Below, in pieces: positions 50,959-59,590 of a stretch of 64,000 nucleotides of DNA (the first letter of the stretch is position 1; every line of letters starts with the position of its first letter). The notes beneath the pieces are model-generated. The model worked only from the letters and a program-made list of their open reading frames with translations. It was not told where the DNA came from and made no database searches. A program made the position numbers and the translations under genes. The stretch comes from Collinsella tanakaei (GTDB lineage: Bacteria > Actinomycetota > Coriobacteriia > Coriobacteriales > Coriobacteriaceae), in the NCBI RefSeq assembly GCF_016902615.1, contig NZ_JACJMB010000008.1:27328-91327 (forward strand). Direction: 5' to 3'.

Positions 50959-51144
50959 GTGGACAAAAACGCCTCGAGTGGGACTCCACACAGATGCGGT
51001 GGGTATATTGAGCCGCTGTCGAGGGTCACTTTCATTCATAGTTTAGGCACTTTCAGCAGCTAACAAGTGAAAAATATACACAGGTACCTAACTAGTTGTG
51101 ACGGGACCGAATGTATAGGTCCCACTCGCGCCATTTTTGTCCAC
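50959..51144. repeat. MITE-like element with 26-bp terminal inverted repeats
   Basis: Left end starts GTGGACAAAAACGCCTCGAG (50959 on); right end on the minus strand starts GTGGACAAAAATGGCGCGAG (51144 back); 23 of 26 positions match, including the inner TGGGAC. 186 bp, AT-richer than surroundings, no gene, and both halves contain a GTATATT copy in inverted order. Its right end overlaps the first bases of the TPP riboswitch. No target duplication is obvious. Confidence 0.6.
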
Positions 51145-51286
51145 GGGAGTGTGAGATTGGCTCGGATGGGCGGTACTCGGCCGCCGTGTGCGGGCCGCCG
51201 CGCCGCACCGTGCAGGTTGAGCGGCGCCTCGCGCGCCCGCGCCGTTTCGACCCACAACCTGATCCGGATAATGCCGGCGTAGGGAC
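51139..51286 (+). promoter_or_regulatory. TPP riboswitch (thi box)
   Basis: The 3' half has ACCTGATCCGGATAATGCCG then GCGTAGGGA at 51257-51285, the hallmark of TPP riboswitches. The 5' half has CACGGGAGTGTGAGATTGG, matching the GGGGUGC..GCUGAGA side. GTCC at 51139-51142 and GGAC at 51283-51286 can form P1. A variable GC-rich arm lies between. It precedes a terminator and the thiamine-precursor transporter genes. Confidence 0.9.
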
Positions 51287-51302
51287 GATCGCTCGAGACG
51301 TA

Positions 51303-51337
51303 CGAGCCCCTACGATGATGCGAGGGGCTCGTTTTTT
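51303..51337 (+). terminator. Riboswitch-controlled terminator
   Basis: CGAGCCCCT and AGGGGCTCG form a 9-bp stem followed by T6, 17 bases after the riboswitch. TPP binding should favour this terminator and switch off the operon. Confidence 0.88.
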
Positions 51338-51358
51338 GCGCCCCGGAAGGGAAGGCCA

Positions 51359-51667
51359 ATGGAGGCGAGCGTAGCGATTCAGGTGCTGCCGCAGAACACG
51401 GAGAGCGACGAGGAGACCTGCCGCATCGTCGATGAGGCAATCGCCTACATCATGTCGAAGTTCCCTGATGCGTACGTGGGTCCGTTCGAGACTGCCATCG
51501 AAGGCGATTACGACCTGTGCATGGAGGTGCTCGCCGAGGTGAACCGCATCGTCATCAAGGCCGGTGCCGACAAGGTCGCCACGTACGCCAAGATCTTCTA
51601 CGCGCCGGAGCGCGGTCTCATGACGACCGAGCAGAAGGTCGGGAAGTACCATGAGTCCGAGGCGTAA
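51359..51667 (+). CDS. Thiamine-binding (MTH1187/YkoF-like) protein
   Basis: 102 residues, ferredoxin-like fold of the DUF77/thiamine-binding family. VAIQVLPQNTESDEETCRIV is the usual opening, with AYIMSKF, VGPFETAIEGDYD and the C-terminal KVATYAKIFYAPE. Such proteins bind thiamine or its hydroxymethylpyrimidine part. First gene after the TPP riboswitch; its last codons overlap the permease start at 51651. Confidence 0.85.
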   Translation: MEASVAIQVLPQNTESDEETCRIVDEAIAYIMSKFPDAYVGPFETAIEGDYDLCMEVLAEVNRIVIKAGADKVATYAKIFYAPERGLMTTEQKVGKYHESEA

Positions 51668-52454
51668 GCAGGCGCCTGCCGCCGTGCGGTCCGCGGGCGT
51701 GAACCCGCTTCTGGGTAAGCTCGCGGCACCGGTCACGGTGATCGCGCTGATCGCGCTGTGGCAGCTCGTGTGCTCGGTCGGGCTCGTGCCCTCGTTTTTT
51801 GCTGCCGAGTCCGGTGGCGGTCGTGGAGGCGCTCGTCGAGGACTGGCCGCTGCTTGTCGGCCATGCCGCGACCTCGCTTGCCGAGGCGGCTGTCGGCCTT
51901 GGGTGCGGCATCGCCCTCGGTTTCGCCGCGGCCATCCTCATGGATCGCTTCGAGCTCGTCTACCGTGCGTTTTACCCGCTTGTCGTGCTCACGCAGACCG
52001 TTCCCACCGTGGTCATCGCGCCGCTGCTCGTGCTGTGGTTCGGCTACGGCATGCTGTTCAAGGTCGTGCTTATCGTCATCACGACGTTTTCCCCATCACG
52101 GTGGGGCTGCTCGACGGATTCCGCTCGGTCGACCCGGACGTTATCGACCTCATGCGTTCCATGGGGGCGAGCCGCGCGCAGATCATGCGCCACGCGAAGC
52201 TTCCGGCGTCACTCGGTCACCTGTTCTCGGGTCTGAAGATCTCGGCGACCTATGCCATCGTGGGCGCGGTCATCGCCGAGTGGCTCGGCGGTTTCTCGGG
52301 CCTGGGCGTCTACATGACGCGTGTGCGCAGCGCCTACGCGTTCGACAAGATGTTCGCCGTCATCGTTCTCATCTCGGCGCTGTCGCTTGTTCTCATGTGG
52401 GCCGTCGGTGTCCTGCGCCGCCGCCTCATGCCCTGGGAGCGTACCGAGAAGTAG
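51651..52454 (+). pseudogene. thiX: Thiamine-precursor ABC permease (ThiX-like), two compensating frameshifts
   Basis: BPD-type permease of the NMT1/THI5-like uptake system. The reading frame shifts +1 after LVPSF at a T6 run (51795-51800). It continues in the other frame as LPSPVAVVEALVEDWPLLVG through VVLIVITTF. It returns to the first frame at a T4 run (52087-52090) as FPITVGLLDGFRSVDPDVID, with the EAA-loop MRSMGASRAQIMRHAKLPAS. A run of five T at both places would give one continuous 267-residue permease. Either both indels are real and the gene is broken, or they are homopolymer sequencing errors. Confidence 0.85.
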
Positions 52455-52527
52455 GAGCACCTGGGCACCTGCCGCCGGCGTGCCTGTGCGGGCGCGCCAT
52501 CCATCACGTTTGCTATCGGAGGAGATC

Positions 52528-53604
52528 ATGTCTCATATCGAAACCATCGACCAGCTGATCGCTCGTTGCACACTTACCCGCCGCGGCCTGCTTACCCGCG
52601 GCATCGCAGCTGCCGGCGTGCTCGGCGCGGCTGCCCTTGCCGGCTGCGGCAACGCCGCCGCACCTGCGGGAGGCAGCGCGGGCGGCGCCTCGTCCAATCT
52701 GAAGAAGATCACCTTCGCGCTCGACTGGACGCCGAATACCAACCATACCGGCGTCTATGTCGCAGCCGCCCGTGGGTATTACAAGGACGCCGGTCTCGAT
52801 GTCGAGATCGTGCAGGCTCCCGAGAACGGCGCCGACGCGCTCGTCGCCACCGGCGAGGCGCAGTTCGGCGTGAGCTTCCAGGACACCATGGCGAGCTATG
52901 TGTCGAGCGAGGATAGCCGTCTTCCCGTAAGCGCCGTGGCGGCCATCATCCAGCACAACACGTCGGGCATTATCAGCCGCGCCGAGAAGGGCATCACGCA
53001 TCCGGCGGCCATGATGGATCACACCTACGCCACGTGGGAGGGCCCCATCGAGCAGGGCGTGATCCGTCGCTGCGTGGAGGCAGACGGCGGCGACTTCAGC
53101 CGCGTCCAGATGATCCCCTCGACGGTGACCGACGAGGTGACGGCGCTTGAGACCGACCAGGTGGATACCATCTGGATCTACTGGGCGTGGGCGGGCGTGA
53201 AGTGCGATCTTGCGGGCCTCGACACCAACTATTTCGCCTTTGCCGACATCGATCCGGTCTTCGACTTCTATACGCCGGTCATCATCGCCAATAACGATTT
53301 CATCGCCGACGAGCCCGAGACGGCCCAGGCGTTTATCGACGCCACGCGGCGCGGTTACGAGGACTGCATCGCCGATCCGGACGCTGCGGCCGACGTGTTG
53401 CTCGAGTCCTCGCCCGAGCTCGACGAAGAGCTCGTACGCGCGAGCCAGGAGTACCTTGCCGACCAATACCAGGCTGACGCAGCCCAGTGGGGCGAGATCG
53501 ACCAGGAGCGCTGGGATGCGTTTTTCAGCTGGGTGGGCGACCAGGGGTTCGTGCCCGCCATCGAGCCGGGTGCCGGACTGGACCTTCAGTTCATCGAGGC
53601 GTAA
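52528..53604 (+). CDS. thiY: Thiamine-precursor (NMT1/THI5-like) substrate-binding lipoprotein
   Basis: 358 residues, ATG 52528 behind GGAGGAG. Signal with LTRRGLL and lipobox LAGC (about Cys36), a possible Tat lipoprotein. The mature part opens with FALDWTPNTNHTGVYVAAAR, then GYYKDAGLDVEIV, the diagnostic ThiY/THI5-like signature for pyrimidine precursor (formylaminopyrimidine-type) binding. WIYWAWAGVKCD and FYTPVIIANNDFI are also conserved in the family. Under the TPP riboswitch. Confidence 0.92.
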   Translation: MSHIETIDQLIARCTLTRRGLLTRGIAAAGVLGAAALAGCGNAAAPAGGSAGGASSNLKKITFALDWTPNTNHTGVYVAAARGYYKDAGLDVEIVQAPENGADALVATGEAQFGVSFQDTMASYVSSEDSRLPVSAVAAIIQHNTSGIISRAEKGITHPAAMMDHTYATWEGPIEQGVIRRCVEADGGDFSRVQMIPSTVTDEVTALETDQVDTIWIYWAWAGVKCDLAGLDTNYFAFADIDPVFDFYTPVIIANNDFIADEPETAQAFIDATRRGYEDCIADPDAAADVLLESSPELDEELVRASQEYLADQYQADAAQWGEIDQERWDAFFSWVGDQGFVPAIEPGAGLDLQFIEA

Positions 53605-53646
53605 ACGAGGCGGGGGCGGATATGCGCGCGCAACAGGGAGGTAGCG

Positions 53647-54399
53647 GTGGCACAGCTTGATGTGGAGCACGTGAGCGTCGGGTTCGACGGGGTGCAGGTG
53701 CTCGATGACGTGAGCCTGACGGTGGCGTCGGGCCATATCGCCTGTCTGCTGGGGCCGTCGGGCTGCGGCAAGACCACGCTGTTCCATGTGGTCGCGGGTC
53801 TCGGCCTGCCCGATGCCGGTCGCGTGCTGCTCGACGGTCGCGACATCACCGGCGTGCCCGGGCAGCTCGCCTACATGCTGCAGAAAGATCTGCTGCTACC
53901 GGAGAAGACCATTCAGGACAACGTGTCGCTGCCGCTCGTCTTGCGAGGTGTCCCGCGCGCCGAGGCTCGCGCCCGTGCGCGCGAGCTGTTCGACACGTTC
54001 GGCCTTGCGGGCACCGAGGAGCGCTGGCCCTCGGAGCTTTCCGGCGGCATGCGTCAGCGTGCGGCGCTGTTGCGCAGCTACCTGTTCAGCCAGGAGTTCA
54101 TGCTACTCGACGAGCCGTTCTCGGCGCTCGACGCCTTTACGAAGGCCGACATACATGCATGGTTTCTGGGCGTTGCCGAGCGCTTCGGCACGACGGCGCT
54201 CGTGGTGACGCATGACGTCGACGAGGCGCTCGAGATCGCCGACGAGATCTTCGTGATGCGTGGTGCCCCGCAGGCGGGCGTACCCACACGCATCGTCGGG
54301 GTGGAGCGCATCACGTGCCCACGTGACGAGCGCGCCGGCTTCGCGCTCACCGAGGACTTTCTCGCGCACAAGCGGCACGTGCTCGGGTTTTTGGGATAG
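53647..54399 (+). CDS. thiZ: Thiamine-precursor ABC transporter ATP-binding protein
   Basis: 250 residues from GTG 53647 (GGAGGT upstream). Nitrate/taurine-type ATPase: Walker A GPSGCGKTT, Q loop YMLQKDLLLPEKTIQDNVSL, signature ELSGGMRQRAALLRSYL, Walker B MLLDEPFSALDA and VVTHDVDEALEIADEI. Last gene of the riboswitch operon; a GC-rich hairpin follows. Confidence 0.93.
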   Translation: MAQLDVEHVSVGFDGVQVLDDVSLTVASGHIACLLGPSGCGKTTLFHVVAGLGLPDAGRVLLDGRDITGVPGQLAYMLQKDLLLPEKTIQDNVSLPLVLRGVPRAEARARARELFDTFGLAGTEERWPSELSGGMRQRAALLRSYLFSQEFMLLDEPFSALDAFTKADIHAWFLGVAERFGTTALVVTHDVDEALEIADEIFVMRGAPQAGVPTRIVGVERITCPRDERAGFALTEDFLAHKRHVLGFLG

Positions 54400-54453
54400 C
54401 CCGGAGGCGCGCTTCCGCGCGGTTCTCGGGTCTCGCCTCAAGGCGGTTTCGAA

Positions 54454-54480
54454 GGGAGGGGCCCTAAGCGGGCCCCTCCC
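54454..54480 (+). terminator. Hairpin after thi operon
   Basis: GGGAGGGGCCC and GGGCCCCTCCC form a perfect 11-bp stem around TAAGC. No T tract. Confidence 0.65.
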
Positions 54481-54527
54481 GCGTTATGGCCTCATCCGGC
54501 CGCGTCGGGGCAGCAGGCGCAGGTTCG

Positions 54528-54543
54528 GTTAGCCCATACTAAC
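54528..54543 (+). promoter_or_regulatory. DtxR/IdeR-like operator upstream of feoA
   Basis: GTTAG-CCCATA-CTAAC is a perfect inverted repeat with a 6-base spacer. A weaker copy GTTAG-N7-CTAGT lies at 54619-54635 and GGCTAAC at 54659-54665. The TTAG/CTAA halves fit DtxR-family iron repressor sites. Confidence 0.55.
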
Positions 54544-54725
54544 TGTTACCCATCCTATAACATATGTCAGCCACAGGTAACTTTTTTGGGCGAATCGCCC
54601 ACATCCCCTTCACAACATGTTAGCCTTGTGCTAGTTTACCGTACGAAACATAGACGAGGCTAACTCCATAGCCGCACCGTCTATGGAGTCCGACCGAGAC
54701 GACGAGACGAGGAGGTATCGCGACG

Positions 54726-54965
54726 ATGAGTCAGGGACCGCAGGCTCCGGCCATGCCGCTATCCATGCGCAAGCCGGGGGAGACGGTGATGGTCTGCCGC
54801 GTACGCGGCGACGAGGGCCTCAAGCACCATCTGGCGAACATCGGGTTTGTCGATGGCTCGGAGGTGCACGTGGTGTCCTCCAGCGCCTCCAACATCATCG
54901 TGACGGTCAAGGGCGCGCGGTTCGGGCTCGACGCCAAGGTGGCCCAGCGCGTTATGACGGTATAG
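54726..54965 (+). CDS. feoA: FeoA-domain protein 1
   Basis: 79 residues, SH3-like FeoA fold: PLSMRKPGETVMVCRVRG, LKHHLANIGFVDGSEVHVVS, IIVTVKGARFGLD. FeoA assists the ferrous iron permease FeoB. GAGGAGG precedes the ATG. First of two feoA genes in tandem. Confidence 0.9.
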   Translation: MSQGPQAPAMPLSMRKPGETVMVCRVRGDEGLKHHLANIGFVDGSEVHVVSSSASNIIVTVKGARFGLDAKVAQRVMTV

Positions 54966-55064
54966 GTGCATGCGAGGCGCTCTATTCGATGTCCGAGCCC
55001 GCTCGCTGAAAGCGGGGCTGATATCGAGCAATCGCATGGTCACACTACAGGAAGGGGGAACCAC

Positions 55065-55286
55065 ATGAAGACACTGGGAGATGTGGCGGTGGGCGATAGC
55101 TCCACCATCGTCAAGCTGCACGGCACGGGCGCGCTCCGTCGCCACCTGATGGACCTCGGGCTCATCAAGGGCACGCAGTTCAAGGTCGTGAAGGTCGCTC
55201 CGCTGGGCGATCCGATCCAGATCACCGTCCGCGGCTACGAGCTCTCCATCCGCAAGGAGGAGGCTGCTATCGTCGAGGTGCAGTAG
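55065..55286 (+). CDS. feoA: FeoA-domain protein 2
   Basis: 73 residues, ATG 55065 behind GGAAGGGGG. MKTLGDVAVGDSSTIVKLHG, LRRHLMDLGLIKGTQFKVVK, PIQITVRGYELSIRKEEA: a complete, canonical FeoA domain, closer to the consensus than the first copy. Sits 100 bases after copy 1 and 230 bases before feoB; a DtxR-like palindrome lies in the latter gap. Confidence 0.93.
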   Translation: MKTLGDVAVGDSSTIVKLHGTGALRRHLMDLGLIKGTQFKVVKVAPLGDPIQITVRGYELSIRKEEAAIVEVQ

Positions 55287-55316
55287 CAGCGTCTCTGAAG
55301 GACGTTTGCGCAGGTA

Positions 55317-55336
55317 GAGTTAGTTGTTTCTAACTC
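55317..55336 (+). promoter_or_regulatory. DtxR/IdeR-like operator between feoA and feoB
   Basis: GAGTTAG-TTGTTT-CTAACTC is a perfect 7-bp inverted repeat with the same 6-base spacer as the site at 54528, suggesting a second iron-controlled promoter for feoB. Confidence 0.55.
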
Positions 55337-55516
55337 GTGTGCCTCCCGGGGAGATGAGGTGCGTTCGGGATGTTCGCGCGGCATGTCGGTACGGTGGCCG
55401 GAGTCGTACGCCGAACACCCTCTGTATCCTCTCTGCACCCCATCGCCCCAGGGGGCACGCAGACGACAGCTCAGTAACGTATCCAAGTTTCAAAGCCTAC
55501 ACGGAAGAAGGAATGC

Positions 55517-57751
55517 ATGGCGGCTTCACAGCTTCATGTCGCGCTGGCGGGTAACCCCAATTGCGGCAAGACCACGCTCTTCAACCTGATCACCGGCCAG
55601 AACGGCTATGTCGGCAACTGGCCCGGCGTCACGGTTGAGAAGAAGGAGGCCAAGCTGACCAGTGACAAGAGCGTCACGATCACGGACCTCCCGGGTATCT
55701 ATTCTCTTTCCCCCTACAGCCCCGAGGAGAGGGTCTCGCGCGATTACCTCATGAGCGGCGAGCCCGACGTCGTGATCCAGGTCATCGACGCCACGAACCT
55801 CGAGCGCAACCTGTACCTAGCGCTGCAGGTCGTCGAGACCGGTCTGCCCGTCGTCGCCGCGCTCAACATGGCCGACCTCGTCGAGAAGAACGGCGACAAG
55901 ATCGACACCAAGGCGCTCTCCCGAAGCCTCGGGTGCCCGGTCGTGATGATCTCGGCGCTGCGCAACACCGGTGTCGACGAGCTTCTCGCCGAGGCCAAGA
56001 AGGCCGCCGCCGCCAAGGGGACCACGCCCGAGCATCGGTTCGACTCTGCGATCGAGGATGTCCTCGCCAAGATCGAGGACCTGCTGCCGGCGTCCGTTCC
56101 CGCCTCGAAGCGCCGCTACTATGCGGTCAAGCTCTTCGAGCGCGACGAGGACGCCTCGCGTCTCATCAACCTCACGAAGGACAACGCCTCCAAGGTCGAG
56201 GAGCTTATCGCCGCATGCGAGAAGGATTGCGACGATGACGCGGAGTCCATCATCACGGGCGAGCGCTATGCCGTCATCGCGCACATGATTGACGGCTGCC
56301 TGAAGAAGGCCCCCGAGCGCATGAGCACCTCCGAGAAGATCGACCGCATCGTCACCAACCGCATCCTCGGTCTGCCCCTGTTCATCCTCATCATGTGGGC
56401 CGTGTACTCCATCGCCACCGGTGCCGACGCGTTCGGCACCGCCGGCACCGACTGGGTGAACGACAACCTGTTCGGCGAGGGCTTCGAGCTGTTCGGCATG
56501 CAGTTTCCGTCCATCCCCGGCGTCATCGAGGGCTGGCTTGTCGCCGCGGGCGCGAGCGATCTTGTCCAGAGCCTCGTGCTCGACGGCATCGTCGCGGGCG
56601 TGGGCGCCGTCCTCGGATTCATCCCGCAGATGTTCGTCCTGTTCGTGCTCCTGTCGTTCCTCGAGGACTGCGGCTACATGGCGCGCGTCGCGTTCGTGAT
56701 GGACCGTGTCTTCCGCCGCTTCGGCCTGTCCGGCAAGTCGTTCATCCCCATGCTCGTTTCCACGGGCTGCGGCGTGCCCGGCGTGCTCGCCACCAAGACC
56801 ATCGAGAACGAGAAGGACCGCCGCATGACGGTCATGACCACGACGTTCATCCCCTGCGGCGCGAAGCTCCCCATCATCGCGCTGCTCATGGGCGCCATGG
56901 TGGGCGATGCCGAGGCCAGCTGGATCTCGCCTCTGTTCTACTTCCTGGGCGTGGTCGCCGTCATCGTCTCGGGCATCATGCTCAAGAAGACGAAGCTCTT
57001 CGCCGGTCGCCCGACGCCTTTCGTGATGGAGCTCCCGAGCTATCACTTCCCCTCGATCCGCTCGTGGTGGCTGCATATCTGGGAGCGCGTGTCCGCCTAC
57101 ATCAAGAAGGCCTTCACGATCATCTTCGCCTCCACGATCGTCGTGTGGTTCCTCTCCAACTTCGGCTTCTACGAGGGTGCCTTCGGCTTCCTGCCCGCCA
57201 TGGAGGGCATCCCGGGGGAGTTCACCGACTACTCCGTGCTCGCCATGATCGGCGGCGCCATCGCCTTCATCTTCGCTCCGCTCGGTTTCGACTCCTGGCA
57301 GGCCACGGCCATGTCCATCACCGGTCTCGTCGCCAAGGAGAACGTCGTCGCGACCGCGTCCTCGCTGCTGCACATCGCTGACGGCACCGAGACCGACCCG
57401 AACCTGTGGACCGCGTTCGCCGGTATGTTCCCGTCCATGGGCGCCATCGCCGCGTTCGGCGCGTTCAACCTGCTGTGCGCCCCCTGCTTCGCTGCCATGG
57501 GCACCATCCGCGCCCAGATGAATTCCGCCAAGTGGACTGCGATCGCCATCGGCTACGAGTGTGCGTTCGCCTGGGTCGTCGGTCTCATGATCAACCAGTT
57601 CTACCTGCTGGCTACCGGCGTCTTCAGCTTCTGGACCATCGTCGCCATCGCCTTCGCCGCGGCGATCCTCTTCCAGCTGTTCCGCCCGATGCCCAAGTGG
57701 GCATGGGACGACGACCGCGAGACCGTCGCTCCCGCCGGGGTCACCGCATAA
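55517..57751 (+). CDS. feoB: Ferrous iron transporter FeoB
   Basis: 744 residues. N-terminal G domain: GNPNCGKTTLFN (G1), NWPGVTVEKKEA (switch I), DLPGIYSLSPYSPEE (G3), NMADL (G4). A helical GDI region follows, and then the membrane channel with paired Gate motifs (LSFLEDCGYMARVAFVMDR, GCGVPGVLATKT, FIPCGAKLPI, and ALGFDSWQATA-like LGFDSWQATAMSITGLVAKE). The C terminus is short and non-cysteine. The ribosome site is GAAGAAGGA. A Cys-rich FeoB-associated protein is encoded downstream. Confidence 0.95.
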   Translation: MAASQLHVALAGNPNCGKTTLFNLITGQNGYVGNWPGVTVEKKEAKLTSDKSVTITDLPGIYSLSPYSPEERVSRDYLMSGEPDVVIQVIDATNLERNLYLALQVVETGLPVVAALNMADLVEKNGDKIDTKALSRSLGCPVVMISALRNTGVDELLAEAKKAAAAKGTTPEHRFDSAIEDVLAKIEDLLPASVPASKRRYYAVKLFERDEDASRLINLTKDNASKVEELIAACEKDCDDDAESIITGERYAVIAHMIDGCLKKAPERMSTSEKIDRIVTNRILGLPLFILIMWAVYSIATGADAFGTAGTDWVNDNLFGEGFELFGMQFPSIPGVIEGWLVAAGASDLVQSLVLDGIVAGVGAVLGFIPQMFVLFVLLSFLEDCGYMARVAFVMDRVFRRFGLSGKSFIPMLVSTGCGVPGVLATKTIENEKDRRMTVMTTTFIPCGAKLPIIALLMGAMVGDAEASWISPLFYFLGVVAVIVSGIMLKKTKLFAGRPTPFVMELPSYHFPSIRSWWLHIWERVSAYIKKAFTIIFASTIVVWFLSNFGFYEGAFGFLPAMEGIPGEFTDYSVLAMIGGAIAFIFAPLGFDSWQATAMSITGLVAKENVVATASSLLHIADGTETDPNLWTAFAGMFPSMGAIAAFGAFNLLCAPCFAAMGTIRAQMNSAKWTAIAIGYECAFAWVVGLMINQFYLLATGVFSFWTIVAIAFAAAILFQLFRPMPKWAWDDDRETVAPAGVTA

Positions 57752-57793
57752 GGGGTCACGGTTGCCCCTGGGAGACAGCCCGCGCCTCGTTCG

Positions 57794-57830
57794 GACCGCC
57801 GCCTGCCGCCTTGCGCCGCAGGCGGCGGTC
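57794..57830 (+). terminator. Terminator after feoB
   Basis: GACCGCCGCCTGC and its exact complement (13 bp) flank an 11-base loop, followed by CTCCTGT. Confidence 0.7.
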
Positions 57831-58032
57831 CTCCTGTATGGGTACATGGCGTGTCGGGTGCCCATGATGCTTCTCACCCCTTGCCGCACCCGGTCGCCGC
57901 CCTTCGGGTGAGCGCGGGAGGGGGGCAGGTGTCTTCGTTTGCACGAAGATGCGTGCGGAGCATCGGGGTTTCACCTGGCTTCTGAGGGCCGCATGCGTTA
58001 AAGTTACCATGAGCAAACAACGAGGAGAAACC

Positions 58033-58239
58033 ATGGGTCCCATCGATTTCATCATCTTGGCCATCATCGCCGTCGCCTTCATCGGCGTGTGCATCCGCAT
58101 CAAGCGCAAGGGCAGCTGCGCCGATTGCGGGTCGGCGGAAGGCTGTTCGGGGCATTGCTCCGGCTCGCACAAGGGGGGCTGCCCGGCGTGCAAGGGCGTC
58201 GACCAGGTGGCCGCGGAGCTCGGGCGCGGCGTGAAGTAG
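58033..58239 (+). CDS. FeoB-associated Cys-rich membrane protein
   Basis: 68 residues, ATG 58033 behind GAGGAG. One helix at residues 4-20 (DFIILAIIAVAFIGVCIRI), then CADC, GCSGHCSG and GCPACKG: Cys-rich stretch typical of the small FeoB-associated proteins, which may act as FeoC-like partners or metal sensors. A hairpin between it and feoB suggests partly separate expression. Confidence 0.85.
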   Translation: MGPIDFIILAIIAVAFIGVCIRIKRKGSCADCGSAEGCSGHCSGSHKGGCPACKGVDQVAAELGRGVK

Positions 58240-58430
58240 GCCGGGAGGTCGGGACGCGGGCGCGCGCCCGCCTCCTTCTCGACATGGCGCGGCGGTCCTG
58301 GCGCGCCGCTTACGGCGGGGCGAACCGCAAATCAAATCCGGTCCGGATACCGTCTACGGTTGTGATTTTCACGGTTTGGGGGATGCGTGGTACATTGAGT
58401 TAGACGAAGTGGCAACACGGGGGAGGAACC

Positions 58431-59306
58431 ATGGCCGCATCGACGGGAGTCGTCAACACCATTCTGTCCGCATACGGGCGCATGTCCGAGGCGGAGCGGC
58501 GCGTTGCCGACTTCATACTGTCCAGGGAGGACGGCGTGTCCTCGCTGACGGCCGGCGAGATCGCCCGGCGTGCCGGCACGTCGAACACCAGCGTGTCACG
58601 GTTCGTGAAGACCCTCGGTTACGACAGCTTCGCGCACCTGCGGCTCGCGCTCGCCCGCGAGGAGGCGGAGATGCGCGAGCGCTCGAGTTCCGGCGTGCGC
58701 GAGATCACGCTCGCCGATGTGCCCGGCTCCGCCCGCTGCCTGCTCGACAACAAGATCGATGAGCTGAACGACACGTTCTCCCAGCTCGATATGGATGTCA
58801 TAGAGAAGGTCGCCCGCGTCATCCAGACCTCGGGCACGGTCATGTTTGTGGGGGTGGGCAGCTCGCTGTCGTTCGCCCAGATGATGGCCATCAAGTTCTC
58901 GCAGGTGGGCGTGCGGGCTGTCTCTCCGGCGACGACGGATGCCGCGGCGATCATGGCGATGCTGCTCACGTCGGAGGACTGCATCGTGTTCATCTCCAAC
59001 TCCGGTGCCTCGCGCCGGCTGAACATCATCATGGAGAACGCGATCGACTCTGCCATCAAGACCGTGGTCATCTCGAGCGACGACCGATCGTATCTGGCCG
59101 AGCACGCCGACCTCTTCGTGCGCGTCGCCCTGCGCGACCAGCTCCTCGCGCGCGACTTCATGTTCTCGCACAATTCCGCGAACTACGTGCTCGAGCTCGT
59201 GTTCATGCTGCTGTACCACGAGTCCACGGATGCCGGCGAGTACATGTGCATGTTCCACAAGACGTTTGCGGAGGAGAAGCTCGCCGACGCGCCCAACGGG
59301 CAATAG
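58431..59306 (+). CDS. MurR/RpiR-family regulator with SIS domain
   Basis: 291 residues, ATG 58431 behind GGGGGAGGA. Residues 1-80 are the RpiR helix-turn-helix (MSEAERRVADFILSR, ITASEIA-like LTAGEIARRAGTSNTSVSRF, VKTLGYDSFAHLR). Residues 125-260 are a SIS sugar-phosphate domain (VMFVGVGSSLSFAQMMAIKF, CIVFISNSGASRRL). No sugar catabolic gene is adjacent, only IS debris and glnA-like, so its target is unknown. Confidence 0.9.
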   Translation: MAASTGVVNTILSAYGRMSEAERRVADFILSREDGVSSLTAGEIARRAGTSNTSVSRFVKTLGYDSFAHLRLALAREEAEMRERSSSGVREITLADVPGSARCLLDNKIDELNDTFSQLDMDVIEKVARVIQTSGTVMFVGVGSSLSFAQMMAIKFSQVGVRAVSPATTDAAAIMAMLLTSEDCIVFISNSGASRRLNIIMENAIDSAIKTVVISSDDRSYLAEHADLFVRVALRDQLLARDFMFSHNSANYVLELVFMLLYHESTDAGEYMCMFHKTFAEEKLADAPNGQ

Positions 59307-59349
59307 CCGGCCGTTCGCGGGCGGGCAACGACCGTTTAGGGAATCATTT

Positions 59350-59448
59350 TCAGAAACTTTGACTAATCCTCCTCGCGATGTCAGTGAAGTTCGGCTTGGC
59401 GCCGCTCTCCTTCATCATGCTCGGCTCCCCGATCAGGTTTCTCTCCAT
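59350..59448 (-). pseudogene. N-terminal remnant of a transposase-type gene
   Basis: From the ATG ending at 59448, with GGGAGGG upstream, the minus strand reads 32 codons: MERNLIGEPSMMKESGAKPN, then FTDIARR followed by ISQSF and a stop. The phrase PNFTDIARR looks like the start of an N-terminal helix-turn-helix of an IS21-type transposase that is cut off after ARR. Too short for certainty. Confidence 0.4.
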
Positions 59449-59590
59449 ATCGCCCTCCCGTGGTAGGCCACGGTCGAGCGTATGCCGTTGGTGGAAACGG
59501 TGAAAGAACGTTGGCGCGATCGGCGAGGGCGCGTTGGCGGATTCGGCGCGACCCGTTGGCCTGAACGGTGAAACTCAGATTAGCAATAAC

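Noticed and set aside
54583..54600. Terminator at T6 followed by GGGCGAATCGCCC
   Set aside because: The T run precedes the hairpin on the plus strand and is an A run after it on the minus strand, so it cannot work as an intrinsic terminator in either direction.
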